A stretch of DNA of 64,000 nucleotides from Podospora pseudoanserina (Eukaryota > Ascomycota > Sordariomycetes > Sordariales > Podosporaceae): contig NC_085921.1 in NCBI RefSeq assembly GCF_035222485.1, forward strand, positions 2,666,001 through 2,730,000, given 5' to 3'. Below, piece by piece: positions 32,303-42,623 of this stretch; position 1 is the stretch's first letter; the number at the start of each line of letters is the position of its first letter. The notes under the pieces were generated by a model. The model had not been told where the DNA came from. It did not search any database and was given only the letters and a program-made list of their open reading frames with translations. The position numbers and the translations under genes are program-made.

Positions 32303-32903
32303 GATGATGAGCAGGACCCTTCATGTGCCCAATGTCAATAGTAGTTCCAGGCTTCCTGTACCTGCATCTGAAGCAGGTTACATCCTTGGTAAAGTCGACT
32401 TCCTCTCCTGTCATCCGATGATGTTTGCATGGGTAATCTTGTTTTTTTCTGCACCTCGATGATTTTCGTGGGGGTGAGCTGAAAGTTTCTTGCAGGAAAC
32501 CAACATGCTAGGTGTGATGGAGACCATCAAGGTTCTCAGCCAAGACGTGTCTCGCTTCCACACGTGGGATCCCTTGCCACCATTTTCTGGTTGGGGCCAA
32601 CGCCGCGGTGTACTCAAGTGAATAGAAGCTTCTTTTTATTTCAGCAGGGCTGACATTGAAGTGTTGAATTTGCACAGATTGCTGAAAACTATGTACATGA
32701 ACATGTGTCCAACCCTCCGGAACTTTTGACGTTTTTTATGCAGTATCCACAGTTCTATTTTCATCCTTCATCCTTCACCAAGTCCTTCCTCCAGCCATAC
32801 TTCCCAGGTAGCAGAGCTCGGTCGATTTTTGATCGTTGATAGGGGTGTGAAGACGGCGGGCTGGCGGCCAGCTTAGGCGGGGATAACGCCGAGAGCAACT
32901 GGT
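32303..32903. other. Intergenic, no supported gene
   Basis: 600 bases between the CEPHGDHWHC gene promoter and the 3' end of the next minus-strand gene. No gene seen on either strand. Confidence 0.4.
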
Positions 32904-33140
32904 CTAATGGTCATCGCAGTGATATCTCTTCTGGCCAGCGACAGGGCAAGTTGTGGTGCCATGGGTCTGATGGCAAGCACCTCCGGGATTGGTGGCACAG
33001 CAGTACTCGCAGGCTCCAACGAGCGTGCACCCGGTAGGGGGGAAGCAATCGCGAGCAAGAAGGTCGCTCTTGAATTCGGGAGCGGCATAGGCCACAGACG
33101 CGAGATGAAAGGCCGCAATGAGGAGCTTGAAAGAGACCAT
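32904..33140 (-). CDS. Small secreted Cys-rich protein
   Basis: 78 residues, intronless. Signal peptide MVSFKLLIAAFHLASVAYA, then APEFKSDLLAR ending in a basic residue (possible propeptide site), then a compact domain with eight Cys (DCFPPTGC, GACEYCC, GGACHQ, TTCPV, YHCDDH). I chose the ATG at 33140 because the signal peptide begins there; the longer frame from 33239 adds 33 polar residues. Eight Cys in under 55 residues suggests a disulphide-stabilised fold, as in fungal effectors or antimicrobial peptides; no family recognised. TATA-like element at 33271-33276. Confidence 0.75.
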   Translation of the reverse strand: MVSFKLLIAAFHLASVAYAAPEFKSDLLARDCFPPTGCTLVGACEYCCATNPGGACHQTHGTTTCPVAGQKRYHCDDH

Positions 33141-33270
33141 CTTGACAGTGGTTGTTGGTGGAAGGCTTTTGATGAGGTAGTAGGGGGCTTGGAGAGGGTT
33201 GATCAAGAGACTCGAGCGCGAGGTGGTTGATGATGGCATTCTCTGGATGAACGCACGACATCTCGTCCTC

Positions 33271-33276
33271 TTTATA
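33271..33276 (-). promoter_or_regulatory. TATA-like element
   Basis: TATAAA on the minus strand, 131 bases upstream of the start codon at 33140. Confidence 0.45.
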
Positions 33277-34017
33277 CTTGAACTGTCCTACTAGATCCGC
33301 ACTTTACCTCTGCTCACTTCGCGTAGCCCTCCAGTTCTTTCGATATGCATTGCAACTCTGTCCACATGAAGTGCCTGCCGCCGCGTGAGAGTCGACTGCT
33401 CCGAAGCTCTAAAGTGCCTACTAGAGCATCTCTGTTCTCTACCATCTATGAGTGTAGACACCGAGACGGCTTCACCAGCGGTCCGAGTCGTTGGAGGGCA
33501 GCCATGTACCTTGATGAACAGAGGGTCTTGGCGTGGAGGTTTTATCTGTGGTTGGCTGCGTATCCACTCCTTGAGCACCTTGATGGGTACATCAGCTAGG
33601 ATGCTTGGCATGTGGCAGCCATGGAATATTGAACCTATTGTGGCTTGCCTTTGTCCATAGAGGTTCATGAGCATGGTGTGGTGCGTTCCATCACGTAAAG
33701 AACCCGCGCGGGATGACGGAGATCATCCAAAAGCTTGTTGGAGTCGCTTGATATTGGTAACCGAGGGTGATATTGAGGCCACAGAAGTGGGATGTAACTG
33801 CAAGGTCCCAATTTTGGATAGAGAGTCGTATTTGCAGGAAGATAGCTGGCGGCCATGGCGGAAGGTTGGCTGAGAAGAAGGAAATTAGTAGATCAAGTCA
33901 AGATGGTCATGCCGCGAACGGCTCTCGTCAATTAGTATTAAAGACAAGAAGCGTCTCAAGAACTGATGAATCTCGGTGTCTAACACCCTTCCTGTATGAG
34001 ACAGACTGGTGATCAAA
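33277..34017. other. Intergenic between divergent secreted-protein genes
   Basis: 740 bases. A minus-strand frame of 127 codons (33291-33674) shows no signal peptide or known motif and is not called. Confidence 0.4.
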
Positions 34018-34898
34018 ATGATGAAATCACTCTTCGCTCTTGGATTCGTTGTCGAGTTGGTGGCGGCCTTGCCCCAGGCTGTCACCCCAGCCCCTACTGG
34101 CCAAGCATGCTCGTAAGTGCCATCCTTCCGCTTTCGAGATTCCAGAAAACCAACACGATGTTCAGGACGAGAACCCGTACCCAGCTTGGAATTGACGCGA
34201 CCATCACCAATTACCCCGAATTCATCTCGTCAATGGACCATCATTGGTCGACCTCAGGAGTTCCGTTCTCAGGGACAGAACGTGTGATTGTCTACACGTC
34301 TCTTGAAACATTTGACGGTGGCAGCTTCACAGGCTACTACACGTACGACACCAATGCCTTGCGCAGCGCGGGATACACCATCACAACTAGCACCCAGGTG
34401 TCTGTATCATGCTCTCCCACAGCGACCAGCTCGGCGGTTGGCGAATGCGAGCCGCATGGTGATCACTGGCACTGTCCCCCAGGAGTATCAGAGCCAATTA
34501 CGCCTCCTTCCCCGGAGCCCCATACTACTCACTCGGCTCCTAGCTCCGGGGAGTGTGAGGCTCACGATGACCACTGGCACTGCCCTCCAGGAGTTACAGA
34601 GCCCACTACCCCCCCAGCTCCATCATCAACTCCTGTCCCCACCTCCCCTGGCTCGGACGAGTGCGAAGCGCACGGTGATCATTTGCATTGTCCTGATGGC
34701 GTGCCAGAGCCAACGACGCCCCCACCCGGCATAACTCCTACGCCGACATCGTTCAGCTCAGTGACAGCATCGACCTCATTCACTCGCACAGCATCCGACG
34801 CGCCTGTCGTTACGGCTGGTGCAGACGCCAAGACCAGAGTCGGGAGTCACTTTTTAGTATTAGCTGCAGGGGTACCGTTTGTATTGGGGATGATGTGA
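34018..34898 (+). CDS. Secreted, GPI-type surface protein with three Cys/His (CExHxDHxHC) motifs
   Basis: 275 residues from exons 34018-34112 and 34166-34898 (828 bases). Signal peptide MMKSLFALGFVVELVAALPQ. Residues about 35-130 form a unique ordered-looking region (TNYPEFISSMDHHWSTSG, YTSLETFDGGSFTGYY). Then three spaced motifs: ECEPHGDHWHCPPGV, ECEAHDDHWHCPPGV, DECEAHGDHLHCPDGV, separated by Pro/Thr/Ser linkers that are likely O-glycosylated. Tail: HFLVLAAGVPFVLGMM after a DAP/GAD stretch, as for GPI anchoring. The motif is the same as in the gene at 31559, 1.8 kb away, though the rest differs. Two start codons lie in tandem (34018, 34021); either could serve. The joins read ACS/TRTRTQ. 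Confidence 0.82.
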
Positions 34899-35203
34899 TA
34901 GCCTGGGGGAATCTGCGCACCATCAATTGTATAGTTAATGCTCAATAAAGGATGTTGTGGGAGTGTGCGTTGAGGACCTTGATGTTCCGCCCCTGAAGCG
35001 ATGGCAGCCATCAAGGTTCTCAATACCAGATATCAAGGTCCTTCTGCAACGTCATCCAATATGACATCCCAATTGACAACAGACCATTTGTTCTCCTTTT
35101 GATGCTTTGTTGCTGTGAATGAAAAGCCATCCGAGTCCTTTCATCCTGACGAAGCGATTGAGCATCCAGCTGCCTATCATCTCACCCGACAATACTCCTC
35201 ACA
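34899..35203. other. Intergenic
   Basis: 305 bases between two plus-strand genes. Contains a short repeat of TTGATG/ATCAAGG phrases (34978-35042). No gene. Confidence 0.4.
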
Positions 35204-36877
35204 ATGCCCGACACCTCTCGCCAAACCTTGCCACACGTCCATGATGTGGTCATCATTGGTGCCGGGCCTTGTGGTCTAGCAGTAGCAGCACGACTCCGTG
35301 AAAAGGCTCCAGGTGCTATTTTCACAGACGAAGAGCACAGGAGACACCGGTTTTTGCATCGTTATGGACGATCCATGCCGCTGAAGCAAGTGAGAAACGG
35401 TCGGGTCACATGCTGCGCCCGCCCAACGGCAAGCGATACACAAGATCTCGATATCATGGCGCTCGATGCCACCCATGATGGCTGGTGTGGCCGCTGGAAC
35501 AAGCTGTTTAAGTGCTACGACATCGAGCATCTCCGAAGTCCCATGTTCTGGCACGTTAGCCCAGTTGACCGCGATGCTCTCCTTGGGTATGCCTATTCGC
35601 AGAACCGGGAGAATGAGTTGCTCGAGATTCACCACTGTGTCGGAAAAGAAGTCAGCAAGCACATACGGAAGAGAACCCGGACGCAGAAGTGCTCAGCCCA
35701 CAGTGCTTGCAACGCCAGAGTTGAGATCAACGAACGGGACCGCATCGACTATTTCAACCCTTCTCAGGCCCTCTTCTCTGATCATTGCCGTGCAGTCGCT
35801 AGCAGGTACCATCTCTGCGATGGTGTCGTCAAGAAAGAGTCCGTCCAAGACATCAGCTTCGACGTGGTCCAAGGCATCTCTGTCAACGACGAACCCCTCT
35901 TCACAGTCACCACAGACCGGGGCCTTCAGTATGCCCGAACTGTCGTCCTCTCTGTCGGACCAGCAAATCAACCTTCCATCCCACGTCACGCCTTCAAAGC
36001 TTTCTCGGCAACAGAATCCCTCCCTCAAGTCTGCCACAGCACCCAAATCGAAACCTTCCCCGACACCGTCGTTCGCACCAGGATGACCAACGGCCAGAGA
36101 ACCAAGGTCCTCGTTATCGGCGGCGGTCTCACCTCAGCCCAACTTTCTGACCTCGCCATCCGCAAAGGCGTCACCAAAGTTTGGCACCTGATGCGCAGTC
36201 CGATCGCCATCAAGACCTTCGATGTCGAGCTCAGCTGGATGAGCAAATACCGCAACCTCGAACAGGCCTACTTTTACTCTGCCGACACGGACGAGGAGAG
36301 ATTGCAGATGGTGAGAGCTGCCAGGGGAGGTGGGAGCATTTTACCGAGATACCACAAAAAGTTGAAGGATCACATCTCTCGTGGCAGGCTGGAGTTGCGG
36401 ACGGAGACAAAGTTGGTGAATGCGCAGTTTGTGACCACTGAGGCGGGTGGTCGGTGGAAGGTCGAAACTGAGCCGGCGATTGAGGGTATACCGTCATTCG
36501 ACTTCATCTATTTTGCGACGGGAATTGAGACAGACGTTGCTGCGCTACCGTATCTGCAGACGATGAGGAAAACGCACCCCATTGATGAGATAGGAGGGCT
36601 GCCGTGCTTGACTGAGCAATTGAAGTGGAAAGATGACGTGCCACTTTTTGTGACAGGAAGACTGGCTTCGCTGAGGTTGGGAGCTGCTGGTCCAAATCTT
36701 GGTGGGGCGCGGACGGGTGCTGAGCGGATTGCCTTGGCCATTCAGGAGCATTTTGAGGAGTGCAAACGCGAGGATAAGATCAGTGGGGACATCGCTGCGA
36801 CCAATAAGGACGAGAATGAGTGGGAGCGGTTTGTGCTTGGGCGCGGAAGCAAGTATTCATGTTTGGTCGAGCACTAG
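35204..36877 (+). CDS. FAD/NAD(P)-dependent monooxygenase, N-hydroxylase/OSGIN-like
   Basis: 557-residue intronless flavoprotein. FAD-binding Rossmann motif VVIIGAGPCGLAVAARL at about residues 15-31; a second dinucleotide motif VLVIGGGLTSAQLSDLAI at about 303-320, expected for NAD(P)H; a late FATG element (IYFATGIETD). The region WNKLFKCYDIEHLRSPMFWH and the block VELSWMSKYRNLEQAYFY are typical of fungal proteins related to L-lysine/L-ornithine N-hydroxylases and the OSGIN group. It probably oxidises a small molecule; the substrate is unknown. There is no neighbouring siderophore or peptide synthetase, so a siderophore role is not supported here. Start: only good ATG before the FAD motif (CAATGCCC). 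Confidence 0.82.
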   Translation: MPDTSRQTLPHVHDVVIIGAGPCGLAVAARLREKAPGAIFTDEEHRRHRFLHRYGRSMPLKQVRNGRVTCCARPTASDTQDLDIMALDATHDGWCGRWNKLFKCYDIEHLRSPMFWHVSPVDRDALLGYAYSQNRENELLEIHHCVGKEVSKHIRKRTRTQKCSAHSACNARVEINERDRIDYFNPSQALFSDHCRAVASRYHLCDGVVKKESVQDISFDVVQGISVNDEPLFTVTTDRGLQYARTVVLSVGPANQPSIPRHAFKAFSATESLPQVCHSTQIETFPDTVVRTRMTNGQRTKVLVIGGGLTSAQLSDLAIRKGVTKVWHLMRSPIAIKTFDVELSWMSKYRNLEQAYFYSADTDEERLQMVRAARGGGSILPRYHKKLKDHISRGRLELRTETKLVNAQFVTTEAGGRWKVETEPAIEGIPSFDFIYFATGIETDVAALPYLQTMRKTHPIDEIGGLPCLTEQLKWKDDVPLFVTGRLASLRLGAAGPNLGGARTGAERIALAIQEHFEECKREDKISGDIAATNKDENEWERFVLGRGSKYSCLVEH

Positions 36878-37882
36878 AGATGAACAAGTACCCCGAAATG
36901 GAAAGAGTGAAGCATTCGCCGTGTCCGATTTGAGATGGGAGATGTGAGACGGTCGGTCTTTCCGTTGCATCCGACTGCCGGCCGTCCAAGTCTAATATCA
37001 TAGCTTCGCTTAAGCCAATCGCAATAATTGAATGAAACGATGTTACTCCAATTCTAAAACATGCGATTGAGTCTGTTGGGAATGTTACAGAAAGCAAAAA
37101 GAAGCCGAGGTTCAAGCCGTTGTTTCTCAACGTTTTTTTCGCTGTTAAATCCACTTGGCTGTTGGCTTGGCATAAAAGATAAAACACAGTGGAGATCTGG
37201 GGCTCCATTGTAGACCCTGTACCCTAACCCTACGTTCTCTCCTTTTTCTCTCAAAGTCATCTCCATGCGAGCCCGATTGATGAGAGAATGTGGCACAGCT
37301 GCATTTGTTATTATAGTCGGTAGCTAGAGAAAAGCAGAGCCTCATCAGGGGTCCTTTTAGCCCCTGTAGGACCATGCCTGGTCCCTGCGTTGGCACATGT
37401 CAAAGATGATTCGGTGTTGCATTGTCAAAATCAGGGTCAAATCTGACAGGGCTGATCCGCAAGGATGCCTCGATGCTGCATGGTCCTTGTCAACATGCTG
37501 CCAACGATAAGACTCCACACACGCGATGGGACCCGATAAGCAATGCTGACCTACCACATTTGTGACTGCCTGACGGCTCGACAGCGCCATCTTGAGTCTA
37601 TCAGGGCATTTCCTGGACAAAAACATGGGTCGTGTGTCTATCCCTGAACCAACACGTTAGCTTAAGATTGTGACACCCGCCAATCTGATCCAGCCTCGAA
37701 CATATTTAATGACAGCGTTATCCCTCGTCAGACAGAGATGTTTCTAGCCTTATCCTTGTTTTTGTTTTTCACAACTCTCTTATCCTCGTGGTGAAATATC
37801 ACGCGCATTTTCACCTTCACTCCCACATCGCCACCCCTTCACACCCACCATCCAGTCGTTACCTCTCCAACTCCCATCCATC
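36878..37882. other. Intergenic with telobox-like motif
   Basis: 1 kb between two plus-strand genes. ACCCTAACCCT at 37221-37231. The 150 bases before 37883 are pyrimidine-rich (CTTCACTCCCACATCGCCACCC), a leader for the next gene. No gene seen. Confidence 0.45.
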
Positions 37883-39208
37883 ATGACAGCCACAACCCCC
37901 CTAAAAGTAATAATAATTGGCGGCGGCCCCATCGGCCTCACCCTCGCCCAAATCCTCACCTCCGCCGGTGTCGACTTCACCATCCTCGAACGCCGCTCCA
38001 CCGTCACCCCCGAAGAAGGCGCCGGCATCGCCATCGGACCCACCTCCTTCCGCCTCTACGACCAGCTCGGCCTCCTTCCCCAAATGGAAGCCATCTCCAC
38101 CCCCATCCCCCACAAGCACGTCCTCCAACGCGACGGCAAAGTCTACAACTCGTACGAATTCCACCTCCGCGCCTGCCACGGCCGCGCAATGGCCTTCCTC
38201 CACCGTCTCGACCTCGTCACCACTTTATTCAGCACCCTCCCGGATTCCGCCAAAGCCAAAATCCACGTCAACAAATCCCTCTCCGACATCACCCTCACCC
38301 CTGAAGGCGTAACCGTCACCTGCGCCGATGGCACTTCCTACAACGGCACCCTCGTCATCGGCGCAGACGGCGTCCACTCCAAAACCCGCAAGATAATGAA
38401 CTCCCTCTCCAACGCCCCAGAGTCCGAAACCCTCCCCTTTGAAACAACCTTTCAAGGCCTCTTCGGTAACTTCCCCCGGCTATCCCTCCCCGGCTCGGAA
38501 ATCGAGCCAGGCCACGACTGGGAGTGCCATTCCGGCGGTGTGTCTTCCCAGTTCTTCGTCGGGAGGGACAGAGGCTGGTTTATCATCTACCGACCTCTCC
38601 CTGGCGGTCCTACGAGGGAAAGAATCGATTACACGGATGAGGACATCAAACAGTTCGCGGAAGATGTCAAGGACATGCATGTGACAAATAAACTGACTTT
38701 TGGGGATGTTTTCAAAAATGTCAACAAGGCTGGGTTGACACAGCTTCAGGAAGGTGCTGTCAAGAATAGGAGTTGGAAACGGATAGGGTTGGTGGGTGAT
38801 GCGTGCGATAAGATCACGCCGAATGTGGGGTTGGGGTATAATAACGGGGTCTTGGACGTGATTGTGCTTGGGAACTTGCTCAAAAAGTTGAATGAGAGTG
38901 GGGAGGAGATCACCGAGGAGAAGGTGGGAAAACTGTTCAAGGAGTATCAGGCTGAGAGGAAGGAGTTTTCAGAAAAAGTGGATGATGCGGCCAGAGGGGT
39001 CATCAGAACGGTTACACATACGGGATTCATGAAGTACTTGCTTGATCGGTGGATTAATCCGGTGTTGGGGTTGGACAAGCTGTATGGTAGCAAGGTGATG
39101 GGGCCGTTGATGGCGAAGCAGCAGGTGTTGGAGTGGTTGGAGGAGAAGAATGGGATTGATGGGAATATTCCATGGGCGCACAAAGGACTGGTTGTCACGA
39201 AGGCTTAG
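37883..39208 (+). CDS. Class A FAD-dependent monooxygenase (PHBH fold)
   Basis: 441-residue intronless aromatic/polyketide-type hydroxylase or epoxidase. FAD motif IIIGGGPIGLTLAQIL near residue 10-25 (GxGxxG), the DG motif LVIGADGVHSKTRK, and the GD motif IGLVGDACDKITPNVGLG for FAD ribityl binding. The C-terminus (FMKYLLDRWINPVLGL) has a weak hydrophobic helix, as seen in membrane-linked meroterpenoid/indole-diterpene epoxidases; the resemblance is in layout only. The 5' half uses C-ending codons almost only (CTCACCTCCGCCGG), while the 3' half is richer in G/T, a strong base shift within one gene. The preceding gene is also a flavoprotein oxidase, but no scaffold-forming enzyme is nearby, so this is not evidence for a metabolite cluster. 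Confidence 0.88.
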   Translation: MTATTPLKVIIIGGGPIGLTLAQILTSAGVDFTILERRSTVTPEEGAGIAIGPTSFRLYDQLGLLPQMEAISTPIPHKHVLQRDGKVYNSYEFHLRACHGRAMAFLHRLDLVTTLFSTLPDSAKAKIHVNKSLSDITLTPEGVTVTCADGTSYNGTLVIGADGVHSKTRKIMNSLSNAPESETLPFETTFQGLFGNFPRLSLPGSEIEPGHDWECHSGGVSSQFFVGRDRGWFIIYRPLPGGPTRERIDYTDEDIKQFAEDVKDMHVTNKLTFGDVFKNVNKAGLTQLQEGAVKNRSWKRIGLVGDACDKITPNVGLGYNNGVLDVIVLGNLLKKLNESGEEITEEKVGKLFKEYQAERKEFSEKVDDAARGVIRTVTHTGFMKYLLDRWINPVLGLDKLYGSKVMGPLMAKQQVLEWLEEKNGIDGNIPWAHKGLVVTKA

Positions 39209-40894
39209 AGTGACTGCCGTGTTGGCGTTAATTTTCTGGTAAAGGATGGAATATGGCTTGATTGTGGATGGGTAATGGTTGGGCAGGAAAACGGGTGTAA
39301 ATTCTGTAATTTTTCGTAATTTTCATAGCATGAACGCGTTTGTTGGCACATTAAGAAAGTCATTGGCAGGGCGCATCATTCCTTGGAAAAGGTCCATTTG
39401 TGTCAGACAACTAGTTCTTGTGGTGTAACGAACCAGGCACATTGCATCGCTGCAGAGTAAAGCTCGACCTTCCCCGAGGGTAGAATGGAACATAATTGGT
39501 TAGGTACATTGGCGCGCTAGTGCCATCATCGGATGCTGTGATTGAGTGAATGGTACGACCAGCCATTGACGAATCGGACCTTCAGTTACCCCTGAGCCCC
39601 TTAACCCCTGACGAAGTTCGTTGATATCAACAACCCTAACCCTCATTTTCCCTCGCTAAAGCGGCCACAAAGGTGCCGTCCAAAGATCCTGACGAACCCA
39701 ACCACATGAAGTGAGACATCATGCGTCAGGTGATTGCAACCCCGCCATTGATGAGGCTCTGCTCGCGCTCGTTCCCCGTGGGCAGGTGGGATTGGAGCGA
39801 TACAGGGGGAATAACCCCCGTTTCGCCTATCACCCTTCAGCTGTTCGCAATCCTGCCCCAGGTCCAGCTTATCTTCTGTGTCGCGATGCCATGCATTGTG
39901 ATATTGGGAACTTGATCTGCACAGTTAGTTCCGGACCTTGTCACGCGCATCAACTTATCGACCGCTTCACATCTGGACCGTGACGCTGCATGTGGGTGAA
40001 GCGTGAGGATGGGACCTGCGCCTCTTGGGTTCCCATGGGGCGTTCCATCTTAAGTTCGATCCAGCTGGCCGCCGAAATTGACGCTGGCGTACACTTCATG
40101 CATGATCGTGTTTCTCTGGTTGTTCCGTGAACTGGCAATGGCTTCTCATCGGTACAAAAGCAACATTAGGTATTTTGCTCAAAAATAGCAAATCATTAAT
40201 ATGGCGTTCGGCGTTATCCATTTCAGTGCCACTTCTCCTTCCTGCACTATACCCCGTCATGTGTATTAGATGCCAAGCATACTGATAAGTGGCAAATACA
40301 GTCCCTTACGCCGACGTGTGAATTGATGTCGTATTTCATGCCAACCTGTGAGACAACGTGGGGTAATACCCGCATTCGGTGAAGAGAAGCTAGAGTTGCA
40401 GTGGTGCGCGAACCATAACCACCTGTGTGTCCTTTGTCTGATGGTGTCGAGAAGTACAATACATGGCTAGACTTGGGCCTCGTGGACACTTGTTGTTGCT
40501 GCAATGCTGCCCAACCGCAAAGATTGAACTTGGTGGCCGCTACGACCTCGGTCAACACGGCCGCGTTGACAAGTTTGCTCAGCGCAAGCCATGGTCACTC
40601 ATCTCTTGCTGGCGATATCGCCGAGGTTCACGAATGGTGAGAGAGAAACCTGCGAGAGGCAAGGAAGTTCGTGATCTCATAAATCGTGCTATCGTAGCAA
40701 TGGGACATGATATCATCAGCTCATCAAACAGAGCCGTCGTATAAATGGGAAACCTGAAGATCCAGCAAGCAAAGACCTCAAAGAAAAAAGAAAAAAACCC
40801 CAAGTTGGGCGTGGAATGAATTTCCCCCGTCGTCTGTGCAAGCTGCATCATTCTGATACCTCATTGCAGGCCGGAAGCCCTGCAAGCCCCAGGT
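39209..40894. other. Intergenic, no supported gene
   Basis: 1.7 kb. AACCCTAACCCT at 39632-39643. Several frames of 60-100 codons on both strands (for example 40463-40744) show no known pattern. I see no RNA gene. Confidence 0.45.
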
Positions 40895-42623
40895 CTACTC
40901 TCCACTCCTCGGACTCATCAGCGATGACCGCCGTCTCCGTTTCTTTGGCCTCTGTACTCCCAAGGGCATAGATTCCATTCCATGCCCAAGATTAATCACC
41001 TCCTCATTGAATGCAGTTGCAGAGGCAAAGTCAACCTCTGCCTGTGTGCCTTGGAAATGAGACTTTTGGTGCTGAACGAGATTGTCTCGCCTGGTGTATG
41101 TGGCGGCACAATGATCGCAGGGGAACGTGTCCACAATTCCCTTTCCAGTTTTCCTGCTGTGCTTGATGGTCTTCTTGTGCTTCTCCATTTTTTTACGCTG
41201 GTCTGGGCCAGCAATGGGATAAAAGCCGCATGGTTCGCAGCTAAGCACAGGTGACTGACCATATACAGTTTCGACGGGGGATCCGTCGGTGCTACGGCTC
41301 TCTTCTGTCGAATAACCCCCTCCTGCATCAGTGAAAACTGCAGGAAATGAGTTCATAGTGTTGGCCTCTCCATGAGTTGTAGGCGAGCTCCATATGTGTT
41401 CGCCCTGGTCCAAGAAAGGCATGGGTCGCAAGATGGGTGATTCTTGCCAAATTTCACTGTTTCCGTATGCACCAGAAAAGGAGCAGTGGATCATGAGAGC
41501 AGATTCGGGGGCAGTTACTTGTTGAGAGTTGGGTGACGAGGCGGCAAAGTACGAAGTCGATTGTGACGTCGGTACTCCAGAAGAGACCATGTGTGAAGAA
41601 TCGAGCTCAATATACTGGGGTAAAGCTGGAGAAAAGTTTCTGGCATTGATGGTTTGCGATGGTTGTGATTTGGGCCACGCGCCGTCTCCTGGAGACTCAC
41701 AGGCTCCTTGTATGGTGGAATGATGAAAACTATCACACATGGATGACCAGGTAGGGACAATGGCTAATGGCGTGCAGCTTGATGTGGGCGAGATGTGGCT
41801 GTTGCTCGCAAAAGGAGAGTTGATGAACCCAGAGCTGGTGCTTGGGGACACGCTTGAGGTGGCTAGAAATTGCGGGCGGGCGTCAATAACGCGACTTTGA
41901 GGTCGAAACCTAAGCTCTGGCATTTTCTCAAGAGGAGGCCGGGGAGCCAAGGTCCGCCTCCGTTCAGCACTCATCTCCACTGGACTAGCAGTGTCCATCA
42001 TCTCCGCCGGTGACACCTTCTCAGTGTTCATGAGCTCTGGCGGCGATGTGTTGTGTTGGGTGGGATGTGAGTAGATCTCCACAACGTGTTGATCAGGTGA
42101 CGATGGTAAACCCTGCGAGTGTGTTTTCTGATGCCCATCAGACCTCGGTGAAACTTGGGCATCTTTCCGATTGTTGATGGGCTGACCCTCTTCGGAGTCC
42201 GTCTCCACAGAGCTTTGAGACCGAGATCGGCTTTTCTGAGAGGAGCTGGAAGAGGACCCAAGAAACAAGTCTGCTAGGGCCTTCTTGAATGACCTCCTAT
42301 GACGAAGGAATTGCAGTCGTTCCTCAAACGCTTTCATCTGCTCTTCCTGTTTCTTCAGGACGCTCTGCTGTTGCTTCACAGTACTCTCCAATACTTGAAT
42401 GCGGCACTCGAAGTCCACATCCTTCTCTTCATTTGAACTGAAACTTATCAGTCAGCTAGACAACATCTAAGAGATGGCGTCTGACGAACCTATAACCTGC
42501 ATGGATATGTTTTGATGATGGGCTTCGTGGTGACAGGCTTGGTGGCGACGAGGTTTGAGGTGAGATGATGTCGGAAGATGGTAGCTCAGATATGCCAGTA
42601 ATGACAGAGCTGGGAGACTCCAT
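40895..42623 (-). CDS. C2H2 zinc-finger protein with N-terminal coiled coil
   Basis: 558 residues from exons 42490-42623 and 40895-42437 (1677 bases; intron 52 bases, join GYS/SNEEKD). Residues 1-45 are Ser/Pro-rich (MESPSSVITGISELPSSD). A coiled coil follows (CRIQVLESTVKQQQSVLKKQ). The middle is Ser/Pro/Thr-rich and disordered. Near residues 484-506 is a classical C2H2 finger CDHCAATYTRRDNLVQHQKSH, preceded by a variant first finger (CEPCGFYPIAGPDQRKKMEK then H-x5-H). The C-terminus ends with a basic RPKKRRRRS patch, a likely nuclear signal. Probably a DNA-binding transcription factor; targets unknown. The coiled coil suggests dimerisation. Confidence 0.85.

Noticed and set aside
35204-39208. 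Possible secondary-metabolite cluster around two flavoprotein oxygenases
   Set aside because: No polyketide synthase, peptide synthetase, terpene cyclase or transporter lies nearby; two oxidases side by side are not enough.
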